From: Thiotrichales bacterium
GTDB lineage: Bacteria; Pseudomonadota; Gammaproteobacteria; HK1
DNA length: 43,323 nucleotides
Direction of reading: 5' to 3'
Assembly: GCA_026709935.1 (NCBI GenBank)
Contig: JAPOSC010000060.1
Location: 1-43,323 of the forward strand
Part shown: positions 22,388 through 31,620 of the stretch, piece by piece
Position numbering within the stretch: position 1 is the stretch's first letter
How the letters are laid out: each line of letters starts with the position of its first letter
The notes under the pieces: generated by a model
The model's database searches: none
Told to the model about the DNA's origin: nothing
What the model saw: only the letters and a program-made list of their open reading frames with translations
Position numbers and translations under genes: made by a program

Positions 22388-25084
22388 ATGTCCACGACGC
22401 CCCGCCGTCTCGTTCTGGTGGACGGCTCCTCGTACCTGTACCGCGCGTTCCACGCGATGCCCTCGCTCACCAACTCCAAGGGACAGCCCACCGGCGCCGC
22501 ATACGGCATGACGAACATGCTGAAGCGGCTCGAAGCGGAGGTGCAGCCCGAGCTGGCGGCGGTGATCTTCGACGCCAAGGGCAAGACGTTCCGCGACGAC
22601 CTGTACCCCGAGTACAAGGCCAACCGTCCGCCGATGCCGACGGAGCTGCGCTCCCAGATCGAATCCATCCACGCCATCGTGGGCGCGCTCGGATTCCCGG
22701 TGCTGGTGGAGGCGGGCGTCGAGGCCGACGACGTCATCGGCACCCTCGCCGAGCAGGCCGGGACGGCGGGGCTCGAGGTGCTGGTGTGCACCGGCGACAA
22801 GGACATGGCGCAGCTCGTGGGCGATCGCGTCACCATGGTCAACACCATGGACGATCCGGTGCTCGACGCGGCTGGGGTCGCGAGCAAGTTCGGGGTGCCG
22901 CCGGAGTCCATCGTCGACTATCTCGCGCTCGTCGGCGATACGGTGGACAACGTCCCGGGGGTGCCGAAGGTCGGGCCCAAGACCGCCTCGAAGTGGCTCG
23001 CGCAGTACGGGACCCTCGAGAACCTCGTCGCCCACGCGGGCGAGATCAAGGGCAAGGTGGGGGAGAGCCTGCGGGCGAGCCTCGGACAGATCCCGCTTTC
23101 GAAGGAACTGGTCACCATCCGCCGCGATGTGCCTCTGAAGGTCGGCCCCCTCGACCTGGAGCTGGTCGAACCGGACGTGGAGGCGCTGAAGACGCTCTAC
23201 GGCGAGCTCGAGTTCAGGACCTGGCTCGGCGAGCTGCTCGATGCGGGTGGCGACGCGCCGGCGGAAGCGCCCGCCGCCGAGTACGAGACGGTGCTGGACG
23301 AGGCTGCTCTCGACGCCTGGATCGAGCGCCTCGGCGCGGCCGATGCGATCGCCTTCGACACCGAAACCACGAGCCTCGACTACATGCAGGCGGATCTGGT
23401 CGGGGTGTCGTTCGCGGTGGAACCCGGGCATGCCGCCTACGTGCCCTTCGGGCACGACTATCCGGGGGCACCGGCGCAGCTCGCCCCCGAGGTGGTGCTC
23501 GGGAAGCTCCGCCCGATCCTCGAATCGGAGCGCCCGGCCAAGATCGGTCAGAACCTCAAGTACGACATGAGCGTGCTGGCGCGCGCCGGCATCCGGCTCG
23601 CGGGGGTCGCGTTCGACACCATGCTGGAGTCCTACGTGCTCGACAGCACCGCGACGCGGCACGACATGGACTCGCTGGCACTCAAGTATTTGGGACACCG
23701 CACCATCCACTACGAGGACATCGCCGGCAAGGGTGCGAAGCAACTCTCGTTCAACCGGATCCCCGTCGAGGACGCGGGCCCCTACGCGGCGGAGGACGCG
23801 GACGTCACCCTGCGGCTGCACCGGGTGTTGCGCCCCCGGCTCGAAGGGCACGCGCCGCTGAAGCGCCTGTGCGACACGATGGAGATCCCGCTGGTGCCGG
23901 TGCTCTCGCGCATGGAGCGCAACGGCGTGCGGATCGACGTCCGGCGGCTGAAGCAGCAGAGCGCGGAGCTCGCCGATCGGATGCGGGCGCTGGAAGCGTC
24001 GGCCCACGAGAGCGCCGGCGGGCCGTTCAACCTCGGCTCCGCGAAACAGATCCGCGCCATCCTGTTCGACAAGCTCGGACTGCCGGTGCTCGCGAAGACC
24101 CCCAAGGGCCAGCCATCGACGGCGGAGTCGGTGCTGCAGGAACTTGCCTTCGACCACGCGCTGCCGAAACTCATCCTGGAGCACCGGGCCGTCACCAAGC
24201 TCAAATCGACGTACACCGATGCCCTGCCGGACTGCGTGAACCCCGCCACCGGCCGGGTCCATACCAGCTACCATCAGGCGGTCGCCGCCACCGGCCGGCT
24301 CTCCTCCTCGGAACCCAACCTGCAGAACATCCCGGTGCGGACCCACGAGGGCCGGCGGGTTCGCCAGGCGTTCGTCGCCGATCCCGGGTTCAGGATGGTC
24401 GCGGCGGACTACTCCCAGATCGAGCTGCGCATCATGGCTCACCTGTCCGGAGACCGGGGGCTGCTCGATGCGTTCGCCTCCGGCGCCGACATCCACCGGG
24501 CGACGGCGGCGGAGGTGTTCGCGGGCGGCGCGGACGGGGCCGTCACCGACGAGCAGCGCCGCCGCGCCAAGGCCATCAACTTCGGGCTGATCTACGGTAT
24601 GTCCGCGTTCGGCCTCGCCCGCCAGCTCGGGATCGAGCGCGGCGAGGCGCAGCGCTACGTCGATCTCTACTTCTCGCGGTATCCGGGCGTGAAGGCGTTC
24701 ATGGACGCCACCCGCGAGAGCGCCCGCGACCAGGGCTACGTGCAGACGGTCTTCGGGCGCCGCCTGTATCTGCCGGAGATCAAGTCGAGCAACATCCATC
24801 GCCGCCAGTACGCGGAGCGCACCGCGATCAACGCCCCGATGCAGGGCACCGCGGCCGACATCATCAAGCGCGCAATGCTGAGCCTGGACGCGTGGATCGC
24901 CGAATCCGGCGCACCGGTGCGCATGATCATGCAGGTCCACGACGAGCTGGTGTTCGAGGTGGCGAACGATGCGGTCGGCGACGTGACGCCCATCATCCGC
25001 GAACGCATGAGCGCCGCAGCGGATCTCTCGGTGCCGCTCATGGTCGACATCGGAACCGGCGACCACTGGGACGAGGCGCACTGA
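22388..25084 (+). CDS. polA: DNA polymerase I
   Basis: 898 residues. The 5'-nuclease domain (about 1-290) starts LVLVDGSSYLYRAFHA and has EADDVIGTLA and CTGDKDMAQLV. The 3'-5' exonuclease is intact (AIAFDTETTSLDYMQ near 320 with the DxE pair, and the later DAGPYAAEDADVTLRL). The polymerase domain (about 500-898) has TGRLSSSEPNLQNIPVR, VAADYSQIELRIMAHLSGD, the O-helix RRAKAINFGLIYGMS and the final VHDELVFEV. All three activities should be present. ATG 22388 begins the conserved N-terminus; upstream in-frame codons read into the spacer. Confidence 0.97.
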   Translation: MSTTPRRLVLVDGSSYLYRAFHAMPSLTNSKGQPTGAAYGMTNMLKRLEAEVQPELAAVIFDAKGKTFRDDLYPEYKANRPPMPTELRSQIESIHAIVGALGFPVLVEAGVEADDVIGTLAEQAGTAGLEVLVCTGDKDMAQLVGDRVTMVNTMDDPVLDAAGVASKFGVPPESIVDYLALVGDTVDNVPGVPKVGPKTASKWLAQYGTLENLVAHAGEIKGKVGESLRASLGQIPLSKELVTIRRDVPLKVGPLDLELVEPDVEALKTLYGELEFRTWLGELLDAGGDAPAEAPAAEYETVLDEAALDAWIERLGAADAIAFDTETTSLDYMQADLVGVSFAVEPGHAAYVPFGHDYPGAPAQLAPEVVLGKLRPILESERPAKIGQNLKYDMSVLARAGIRLAGVAFDTMLESYVLDSTATRHDMDSLALKYLGHRTIHYEDIAGKGAKQLSFNRIPVEDAGPYAAEDADVTLRLHRVLRPRLEGHAPLKRLCDTMEIPLVPVLSRMERNGVRIDVRRLKQQSAELADRMRALEASAHESAGGPFNLGSAKQIRAILFDKLGLPVLAKTPKGQPSTAESVLQELAFDHALPKLILEHRAVTKLKSTYTDALPDCVNPATGRVHTSYHQAVAATGRLSSSEPNLQNIPVRTHEGRRVRQAFVADPGFRMVAADYSQIELRIMAHLSGDRGLLDAFASGADIHRATAAEVFAGGADGAVTDEQRRRAKAINFGLIYGMSAFGLARQLGIERGEAQRYVDLYFSRYPGVKAFMDATRESARDQGYVQTVFGRRLYLPEIKSSNIHRRQYAERTAINAPMQGTAADIIKRAMLSLDAWIAESGAPVRMIMQVHDELVFEVANDAVGDVTPIIRERMSAAADLSVPLMVDIGTGDHWDEAH

Positions 25085-25400
25085 GGGCGGGATCAGCGGG
25101 GTGCGTCATCGGTGGGTGATTCGCCCGCGGTCGCAAGTGACGCGACAGACGGGAGACATGATCACGACCTTAGTTCGTGCCGTTGGTCATCGACGAAGCA
25201 ATCCAGTCTCCAATACCTCTCCGATGCAGCTCCGCGTCTACCACCGCGCGGGTTTGGTGATGGTCGTCCCCGGCAGCGTGCCCGGAAGCTGGGCCGCCCT
25301 CAAAATCGCAGGTCGGACATGACGCACATGGCTCGCCTGCTATAGCATGATTTGATGGATGGCCCACAGATGGACTCCCGACCGAACAGGAGGGATCGAC
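25085..25400. other. Spacer with a 10-bp palindrome, no gene
   Basis: About 316 bases between polA and the toxin-antitoxin remnant. TGCTATAGCA at 25338-25347 is a perfect palindrome just upstream of a strong ribosome-binding site (AGGAGGG) at 25389-25395. It could be a -10 region or an operator left over from an autoregulated TA operon. Nothing else is recognised. Confidence 0.5.
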
Positions 25401-25619
25401 ATGAGCACCAGTCTTACCGTCTGCGACATCGATCCCGGAGACAAGTCCTGGCCCCGGCGCGAGCCTCGGGTCGCGGCCTGTCTCGACTCGATCGCCGACG
25501 ACGGCCTCGGGCTCGCGTCAATCACCGTCTGGGAGGTGCTCAGATGCCGGGCCCCGTACCGCAGTCTCGAGGGATTGGGCCTGTGTTCAATTTCAATCCC
25601 ACTCGGAGTATTGCGATGA
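25401..25619 (+). pseudogene. Chimeric TA remnant with PIN (VapC-like) toxin fragment
   Basis: A 72-codon frame with an excellent ribosome-binding site (AGGAGGG, 6 bases). Residues 20-47 (RREPRVAACLDSIADDGLGLASITVWEVL) match the segment of FitB/VapC-type PIN toxins that joins helix 2 to the conserved Glu (SxxTxxEL/I pattern). The N-terminal PIN aspartate motif (DTNVLSE) and all downstream catalytic residues are missing. The first 15 residues look unrelated, perhaps the start of a lost antitoxin. It is therefore probably a deletion product that still carries a translation start. The exact family is uncertain. Confidence 0.4.
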
Positions 25620-25840
25620 TCGATATCCTGATCGAACGCAACCCGGATATCCTTGGTGGAACGCCCGTGTTCGCGGGAACCCGGGTTCCGGTGCGCATCC
25701 TGATGGAGCATCTGGAGGCAGGGGATCGGATCGACGATTTCCTGATGGACTACCCCACCGTATCCCGGCACCAGGCGGTGGCCCTTCTGGAACGCGTGAC
25801 GACAATGCTGGTATCCGGCGTCGATGAAGCTGCTGCTTGA
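25616..25840 (+). CDS. DUF433 domain protein (antitoxin of a DUF433/DUF5615 pair)
   Basis: 74 residues: MIDILIERNPDILGGTPVFAGTRVPVRILMEHLEAGDRIDDFLMDYPTVSRHQAVALLE. This is the complete DUF433 fold, a small helix-turn-helix-like domain (NPxILGGTPVFxGTRVPV signature) found as the first gene of putative TA operons with a PIN-like DUF5615 toxin. GGAG lies 8 bases before ATG 25616. The toxin gene that should follow survives only as its first eight codons. Confidence 0.9.
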   Translation: MIDILIERNPDILGGTPVFAGTRVPVRILMEHLEAGDRIDDFLMDYPTVSRHQAVALLERVTTMLVSGVDEAAA

Positions 25841-25850
25841 CGAATCGTAG
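25824..25850 (+). pseudogene. Eight-codon stub of a DUF5615 PIN-like toxin gene
   Basis: ATG 25824, overlapping the DUF433 stop in the usual way, encodes MKLLLDES and then TAG. MKLLLDES is the canonical N-terminus of DUF5615 (PIN-like) toxins, which normally run on for about 100 more residues. Sequence right after the stop does not resume the toxin; within 30 bases it is a Uma2 C-terminus. A deletion between the toxin and a Uma2 gene explains this. Confidence 0.7.
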
Positions 25851-25880
25851 CCGCACGGAGCCGCCGCGACACAGAGGGGT

Positions 25881-25991
25881 AAGTTGCATGACGGCGAATG
25901 GGTGCTGATTGCGATGGCGAAGGACGACGGCCCGGTGAGCATCCGTCCGTTCGATGCGATCACCTTCAGCCTGGGCGACCTCTGGCCCTGA
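25881..25991 (+). pseudogene. C-terminal fragment of a Uma2-family gene
   Basis: 37 in-frame codons ending in TGA: KLHDGEWVLIAMAKDD then SIRPFDAITFSLGDLWP. It aligns with the C-terminus of the intact Uma2 protein at 17155-17733 (FHDGRWLLIATAQDD, FDAVTFGLGRLWP), including the terminal LWP. The rest of the gene is absent. The divergence shows that it comes from another paralogue and is not a recent copy. Confidence 0.75.
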
Positions 25992-26116
25992 GCGGCGTGT
26001 GTAAAGTTCCCTGCTTGTTGCATCTGGTGCTTTCCCCCGCGCCTGACTAGTATTTGCGGTAAGGAAGAGCGGCCTGGCGCCGGGGCATGCACGGTGCCGC
26101 CGGCGACGCGAGCGAC

Positions 26117-26857
26117 ATGCTTGTCATTCCCGCCATCGACATCAAGGATCGCAAGTGTGTGCGCCTGCGCGAGGGGCGCATGGACACCGCGACGGTGTTC
26201 TCCGACGATCCGGTGGCGATGGCGTCGCGCTGGGTCGAGGCCGGCGCCCGGCGGATCCATGTGGTCGACCTCGACGGCGCCGTCGCGGGCGAGCCGAAGA
26301 ACGCCGACATCATCCATGCCATCGTCGAAGCCCACCCGGAGGTGCCCGTCCAGGTCGGGGGCGGCATCCGCGACGAGGAGACGGTCGAGGCGTACATCCA
26401 GGCCGGCGTACGGTTCGTCATCCTGGGCACGAAGGCGATCGCGGCGCCGCACTTCGTGGCCGACCTGTGCGCCGAGTTCCCTGCCCACGTCATCGTCGGG
26501 CTCGACGCCAGGGACGGAAGGCTCGCGGTGGACGGGTGGTCCAAGCTGTCCAACCACGATCTCTTCGACCTCGCGCGGCAGTTCGAGGGCGACGGGGTGG
26601 AGGCGTTCGTCTTCACCGACATCCGCCGCGACGGGATGATGAGCGGGGTGAACGTCGAAGCGACGGCCGGTCTGGCGCGGGCGCTTTCGGTGCCGGTGAT
26701 CGCCTCGGGCGGGGTCCGGAACCTCGACGACATCCGGGCGCTCTGCGCGGTGGCCGGTGACGGCGTCGAAGCGGCGATCACCGGGCGCGCCATCTACGAG
26801 GGCACCCTGGATTTCGCCGAAGCGCAGAAGCTGGCGGACGAGCTGACCCCCGGCTGA
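26117..26857 (+). CDS. hisA: Phosphoribosyl-formimino-AICAR ribotide isomerase
   Basis: 246 residues of the half-barrel-duplicated HisA type: [22 protein letters not shown] with catalytic Asp at 8, [16 protein letters not shown] near 76, [16 protein letters not shown] near 130 with the second catalytic Asp, and [18 protein letters not shown] near 194. It performs the Amadori isomerisation in histidine synthesis. ATG 26117 gives the standard start; an ATG ten codons earlier is less likely. hisF follows after 41 bases; hisH and the other his genes are not in this window. Confidence 0.96.
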   Translation: MLVIPAIDIKDRKCVRLREGRMDTATVFSDDPVAMASRWVEAGARRIHVVDLDGAVAGEPKNADIIHAIVEAHPEVPVQVGGGIRDEETVEAYIQAGVRFVILGTKAIAAPHFVADLCAEFPAHVIVGLDARDGRLAVDGWSKLSNHDLFDLARQFEGDGVEAFVFTDIRRDGMMSGVNVEATAGLARALSVPVIASGGVRNLDDIRALCAVAGDGVEAAITGRAIYEGTLDFAEAQKLADELTPG

Positions 26858-26898
26858 CGGTGCGGCCCGTCCCGCCCTGCCCCGGAACCGCTCTCCCG

Positions 26899-27675
26899 AT
26901 GACGCTCGCGAAGCGCATCATTCCCTGTCTCGATATCGACGCCGGGCGGGTCGTGAAGGGCGTCAGGTTCGTCGACATCCGCGACGCAGGGGATCCGGTG
27001 GAGGCGGCGCGGCGCTACGACGCGCAGGGGGCGGACGAGCTCTGCTTCCTCGACATCACCGCGTCGTCCGACGAGCGCGACACCATGGTGGCGGTGGTCG
27101 AGTCCGTGGCGGCCGAGGTGTTCATTCCGCTGACCGTCGGCGGCGGCGTGCGCGGCGTCGACGATATCCGGCGGCTCCTCAATGCGGGCGCCGACAAGGT
27201 GTCGATCAACACCGCGGCAGTGTTCGAGCCGGAGTTCGTGGCGCGCGCCGCGGCGCGTTTCGGGTCGCAGTGCATCGTGGTCGCGGTGGACGCCAAGCGG
27301 GTGGAGGACGGGGAGGGCGGCATTCCCCGCTGGGAAGTGTTCACCCACGGCGGGCGACGGCCCACCGGGCTCGATGCCGTCGCCTGGTGCGAACGCATGG
27401 CCCGGCTCGGCGCCGGCGAGATCCTCCTGACGAGCATGGACCGCGACGGCACCCGGGACGGGTTCGACCTGGGGCTGACCCGCGCCGTCTGCGACGCGGT
27501 GCCGGTGCCGGTCATCGCCTCGGGCGGGGTCGGCACCCTCGACCACCTCGCCGACGGCATCCTGGGCGGCGCGGCGGACGCGGTGCTTGCCGCAAGCATC
27601 TTCCACTTCGGCGAACACACCATCGCCGAGGCCAAGCAACGGATGGCGGCGCGGGGAATCGAGGTGAGGCAGTGA
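26899..27675 (+). CDS. hisF: Imidazole glycerol phosphate synthase, cyclase subunit
   Basis: 258 residues: [21 protein letters not shown] with catalytic Asp at 11, [32 protein letters not shown] near 76-107, VVAVDAKR with the second catalytic Asp near 131, and [15 protein letters not shown] near 203. It uses ammonia from HisH to make imidazole glycerol phosphate and AICAR. The start is chosen at the conserved N-terminus. It forms a unit with hisA. Confidence 0.97.
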   Translation: MTLAKRIIPCLDIDAGRVVKGVRFVDIRDAGDPVEAARRYDAQGADELCFLDITASSDERDTMVAVVESVAAEVFIPLTVGGGVRGVDDIRRLLNAGADKVSINTAAVFEPEFVARAAARFGSQCIVVAVDAKRVEDGEGGIPRWEVFTHGGRRPTGLDAVAWCERMARLGAGEILLTSMDRDGTRDGFDLGLTRAVCDAVPVPVIASGGVGTLDHLADGILGGAADAVLAASIFHFGEHTIAEAKQRMAARGIEVRQ

Positions 27676-27885
27676 CGCGCGGCAATGCGCGGGAGCCGGC
27701 GTTCGGACAGGTCGGTGGTACGTGGGGGCGCCTCATTCACTCGATACCAGCACCTCCATCGCCTTTCTGTCGCCTTGCTTCAATCCATCCTGGTGACCCC
27801 TCTCGCAGGTACAACATGGACACTTGTGGCAGCCAGTCGCCAGACTGGTTCTCTGGCAGCTCTCCCGATCGCTCGGTGACCACCG

Positions 27886-28707
27886 TCAGCGGTCGATGTT
27901 GCGGGTGGCCAGGACTTCCTTCTCGGGCGTCCGGTCGCCGGTGCGGCTGATGAAGCGAGGCCCGTCGAGAAACTCCAGATCGAACCCGAGCCCGCGGTAG
28001 AGATCGATGATCCGATCCGTCGCCTGGTTCGACGCCACCACCGGGCCGGGGTGGCGGGCTAGCCACTGCGCGAGGCGCTCCTGATCCTCCCAGCCGAACC
28101 CGCCGCTCGCATAGTCGCGGAACTGGACGTCGTAGGGAGGGTCGGCGTAGATGAAGTCCCCGGGGGACACCGCCATCGACTCGAAATCCCCGTCCGTGAA
28201 GGTCCACCGGGAGAGCGGCGTGGCGTACGGCCCGAAATCCCGAAGGTAGGGGATCTTCGCGTAGCGCCCGAACGGCACGTTGAACTCGCCGCTCTGGTTG
28301 AAACGGCACAGGCCGTTGAAACCGGTGCGGTTGAGGAAGTAGAACAGCTCCGCCACCTTGCGGCTCCCGCGTCCGCGCCGGGTGGCGATGGACCGATTGA
28401 ATGCGTCGCGATGGCGGTAGTAGAGCTCGCTGTCGTTGTCCATCCGGATCCTGGTTACGAGCCCGCGTTGCAAGTGCCGGTAGAAGTTGATCAGGTGCGG
28501 GTTGGCGTCGTTCAGCCGCGCCCGGCGCGGGTCGAGGCCGAGCGCGACTGCGAGCCCGCCGCAGAAGGGTTCCACCAGGCGCCGGCGGGTGTACGGTTGC
28601 CACAGCCCCCTGAGATGCGGCACCAGCCAGCGCTTGCCGCCCGCCCACTTCAGCGGTGGCCTGACCGTTGGCCAGTGGAAGTCTTCGGCGGGTGCGGAGG
28701 GGGGCAT
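27886..28707 (-). CDS. Dam-type DNA adenine methylase
   Basis: 273 residues, class alpha N6-adenine methyltransferase: motif X as [16 protein letters not shown] near 18, SAM-binding motif I as [15 protein letters not shown] near 45, [24 protein letters not shown] near 125, and catalytic DPPY in [12 protein letters not shown] near 187. E. coli Dam and restriction-linked M.DpnII-like enzymes share this layout; the target site cannot be read from sequence. No restriction gene is adjacent, so it looks like an orphan. It is divergent from ppsA across a 250-base spacer. ATG 28707 is the first start before the conserved motif and has no strong ribosome-binding site. Confidence 0.92.
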   Translation of the reverse strand: MPPSAPAEDFHWPTVRPPLKWAGGKRWLVPHLRGLWQPYTRRRLVEPFCGGLAVALGLDPRRARLNDANPHLINFYRHLQRGLVTRIRMDNDSELYYRHRDAFNRSIATRRGRGSRKVAELFYFLNRTGFNGLCRFNQSGEFNVPFGRYAKIPYLRDFGPYATPLSRWTFTDGDFESMAVSPGDFIYADPPYDVQFRDYASGGFGWEDQERLAQWLARHPGPVVASNQATDRIIDLYRGLGFDLEFLDGPRFISRTGDRTPEKEVLATRNIDR

Positions 28708-28957
28708 GGCGGCTTTCGGTTTCGACGCAGGACACCGGAGCGCTCCGGCGCCCCGCCCCTCGCAACACTCCGAAACCCCTCCATCGTTCAGGCGCGTCGC
28801 TGGATTGGACAACGCTATCACCGGTGCACCGGGTATATCCGGGCGAGCCGGCTGCCCTCGGGGCTTTGCTTCGGGATGTGCTTCCGGATTATGGGCTCGA
28901 TCGATCCGGGGATACCATACTTCGAGACGGACACCTCGAACACGACGGAGCGTTCTC

Positions 28958-31378
28958 ATGGAAAGGATCGTTTCTCTCGACGCCCTGCGCATGACCGATG
29001 TCGCTCGGGCGGGCGGCAAGAACGCATCGCTCGGCGAGATGCTCGGTGAGCTGTCGGCGGCCGGGGTACGGGTGCCCGGCGGATTCGCGACCACCGCGGA
29101 CGCGTTTCGCGAGTTTCTCGCGCACGACGGGCTCGCCGATCGCATTCGCCGCCGGCTCGCCGGACTCGACGTGTCCGACGTGCGGGCGCTTGCGGCCGCC
29201 GGCGGCGCGGTCCGTGGCTGGATCGGGGCGGCCCCGTTGCCTCCGGAGCTGGAACGGGAGCTGCGCGCGGGCTACGCGCGGATGATGGTCGACGAGCCCG
29301 ACTGCGCGGTGGCGGTGCGTTCCTCCGCCACCGCCGAGGACCTGCCCGACGCATCCTTCGCGGGGCAGCAGGAGACGCTCCTCAACGTGCGCGGCGCGGA
29401 TGCCCTCGTCGATGCGGTGCGCGAGGTGTTCGCCTCGCTCTACAACGACCGCGCCATCGCCTATCGCGTGCACCAGGGATACGACCACGGCGATGTCGCG
29501 CTCTCGGCCGGCATCCAGCGCATGGTGCGGAGCGATCTCGGCGCGAGCGGCGTGGCCTTCACCATCGACACCGAGTCGGGGTTCGAGGACGTGGTGTTCA
29601 TCACCGCGGCTTGGGGGCTCGGGGAGCTGGTGGTGCAGGGTCAGGTCAACCCCGACGAGTTCTACGTGCACAAGCCCAATCTGATCGCGGAGCGCCCGTC
29701 CATCCTCCGGCGCGAGCGGGGCAGCAAGGCGCAGAAGATGGTGTACGGGGCTGATGCGGCCGACGAGCGGGTCGTGATCGAGGACGTGCCCGTCGAGGAC
29801 CGGTGTCGGTTCTCGCTGAACGACGAGGAGATCGTCGAGCTCGCCCGCTCCGCCGTCGCCATCGAACGCCACTATGGCCGGCCCATGGACATCGAGTGGG
29901 CGCGGGACGGGGTGGACGGGCGCATCTGGATCCTCCAGGCCCGCCCCGAGACGGTGCAGAGCCGGCTCGCCGGGCAGTCGGTGGAACGCTTCGAGCTGCG
30001 CGAACATGGCGAGGTGCTGGCCGAAGGCCGCAGCATCGGCCAGCGCATCGGCGCCGGCGTCGCCCGGCGCGTCCTCGATGCGGCGGAGATGGACAAGGTG
30101 CGCGACGGCGACGTGCTCGTCACGGACATGACCGACCCCGACTGGGAGCCGGTGATGAAGCGCACCGCCGCCATCGTGACCAACCGCGGGGGCCGGACCT
30201 GTCACGCCGCCATCATCGCCCGCGAGCTGGGCATTCCCGCCGTGGTCGGCACCGGCGACGCGACCCGGACCATCGACGAGGGGGCCGAGGTGACCGTCTC
30301 CTGCGCGGAGGGCGACACCGGCTTCGTCTACGCGGGCCGGCTCGACTTCGAGCACCGCCGGCTCGATGTGGAGACCATGCCGACCCTTCCCTTCAAGATT
30401 GCGATGAACGTCGGCAACCCGGACCGCGCGTTCTCCTTCCGGGCGCTCCCCAACGCCGGGGTGGGGCTCGCGCGGCTGGAGTTCATCATCGGCAACTCGA
30501 TCGGGGTGCACCCGCGGGCGCTGCTCGAATTCGACCGTCTCCCCGAGCCACTCCGGGATCGGGTGCGCGAACGGATCGCGGGCTATGCGAACCCGGAGTC
30601 CTTCTTCGTGGAGAAGCTGGTGGAGGGGGTGGCGACCATTGCGGCCGCGTTCCACCCCAGGCCGGTCATCGTGCGCCTGTCGGACTTCAAGTCCGACGAG
30701 TACGCCAACCTCGTCGGCGGCGAGCTCTACGAACCCGACGAGGCGAACCCGATGCTCGGGTTCCGCGGGGCGTCGCGCTACGTGTCGGAGGACTTCCGCG
30801 CGAGCTTCGAGATGGAGTGCCGCGCCATGCGCCGGGTGCGCGACGCCATGGGGTTCACCAACATCGAGCTGATGGTCCCGTTCGTGCGCACCCTCGACGA
30901 GGCGCGCGAGGTGGTGGAGCTGCTCTCCCGGAACGGCCTGGAGCGCGGCCGCAACGGGCTGCGGATGGTGATGATGTGCGAGGTGCCCTCGAACGCGATT
31001 CTGGCCGAGGAGTTTCTGGAGTATTTCGACGGCTTCTCCATCGGCTCGAACGACCTCACCCAGATGACGCTGGGTCTGGATCGGAACTCCGAGCTGATGG
31101 CCTCGCGCTTCGACGAACGCGACCCGGCGGTGAAGGCGCTGCTGCAACGGGCCATCGCCGCCTGCCGCAAGCACGACAAGTACGTGGGGATCTGCGGCCA
31201 GGGGCCTTCCGACCACCCGGATCTGGCGCGCTGGCTGATGGAACAGGGGATCGACAGCGTGTCGCTCAATCCGGACACGGTGGTGGAGACATGGCTGTAC
31301 CTCGGAAAGAGTCCCGACTGCGCAGGCTCGGAAGTTTCGAGCCGACTGAGCAGGCTCGGAAGTTTTCGAGCCGACTGA
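28958..31378 (+). CDS. ppsA: Phosphoenolpyruvate synthase
   Basis: 806 residues, the usual size. ATP-grasp nucleotide domain at the N-terminus ([34 protein letters not shown] near 118), phosphohistidine domain [21 protein letters not shown] with His at about 416, and PEP/pyruvate barrel ([39 protein letters not shown] with catalytic Cys near 750). It makes PEP from pyruvate, ATP and water. GGAG precedes ATG 28958. The last ~18 codons (from [19 protein letters not shown]) lie in a 28-bp repeat and are not part of the conserved protein. Confidence 0.96.
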   Translation: MERIVSLDALRMTDVARAGGKNASLGEMLGELSAAGVRVPGGFATTADAFREFLAHDGLADRIRRRLAGLDVSDVRALAAAGGAVRGWIGAAPLPPELERELRAGYARMMVDEPDCAVAVRSSATAEDLPDASFAGQQETLLNVRGADALVDAVREVFASLYNDRAIAYRVHQGYDHGDVALSAGIQRMVRSDLGASGVAFTIDTESGFEDVVFITAAWGLGELVVQGQVNPDEFYVHKPNLIAERPSILRRERGSKAQKMVYGADAADERVVIEDVPVEDRCRFSLNDEEIVELARSAVAIERHYGRPMDIEWARDGVDGRIWILQARPETVQSRLAGQSVERFELREHGEVLAEGRSIGQRIGAGVARRVLDAAEMDKVRDGDVLVTDMTDPDWEPVMKRTAAIVTNRGGRTCHAAIIARELGIPAVVGTGDATRTIDEGAEVTVSCAEGDTGFVYAGRLDFEHRRLDVETMPTLPFKIAMNVGNPDRAFSFRALPNAGVGLARLEFIIGNSIGVHPRALLEFDRLPEPLRDRVRERIAGYANPESFFVEKLVEGVATIAAAFHPRPVIVRLSDFKSDEYANLVGGELYEPDEANPMLGFRGASRYVSEDFRASFEMECRAMRRVRDAMGFTNIELMVPFVRTLDEAREVVELLSRNGLERGRNGLRMVMMCEVPSNAILAEEFLEYFDGFSIGSNDLTQMTLGLDRNSELMASRFDERDPAVKALLQRAIAACRKHDKYVGICGQGPSDHPDLARWLMEQGIDSVSLNPDTVVETWLYLGKSPDCAGSEVSSRLSRLGSFRAD

Positions 31379-31430
31379 GCAGGCTCGGAAGTTTCGAGCC
31401 GACTGAGCAGACTCGGATGTTTTCGAGCCG
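31325..31430. repeat. 28-29-bp tandem hairpin repeat, four copies, across the ppsA stop
   Basis: Copies start at 31325, 31353, 31382 and 31410. Each of the first three contains GGCTCG-GAAGTTT(T)-CGAGCC, a perfect 6-bp hairpin with a 7-8-base loop; the T run alternates three and four. The fourth is diverged (GACTCGGATGTTTT). The ppsA TGA (31376-31378) lies between copies two and three. Confidence 0.95.
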
Positions 31431-31620
31431 ACCGGGACGGCCCGCGGGATCCTGGCAATGTTCCGTGTCAACGGGATTCAATGCCGGATACAATCCTGGA
31501 TATCGGCAAATTCAACCTGTTTGGCGTACGTGATCGGGCAACGCAACTGGATCGGCAGTCGGACGCAGGTGGAACCGGTGGACCGGCCGGTCGGTGCGGG
31601 CGGCGCTGCGAGGTGACACC

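Noticed and set aside
22214..25081. 955-codon open frame antisense to polA
   Set aside because: It is a shadow of high-GC codon use in polA; the composition is His/Arg/Val-rich with no domain.
27676..27885. Rho-independent terminator between convergent hisF and the Dam gene
   Set aside because: No stem followed by a T run could be found on either strand.
31325..31430. CRISPR-like array of 28-bp repeats
   Set aside because: Repeats abut without spacers, and the coding sequence of ppsA runs through them.
28889..31471. 860-codon open frame antisense to ppsA
   Set aside because: A shadow frame of the same kind; it crosses the 28-bp repeats and has no start context.
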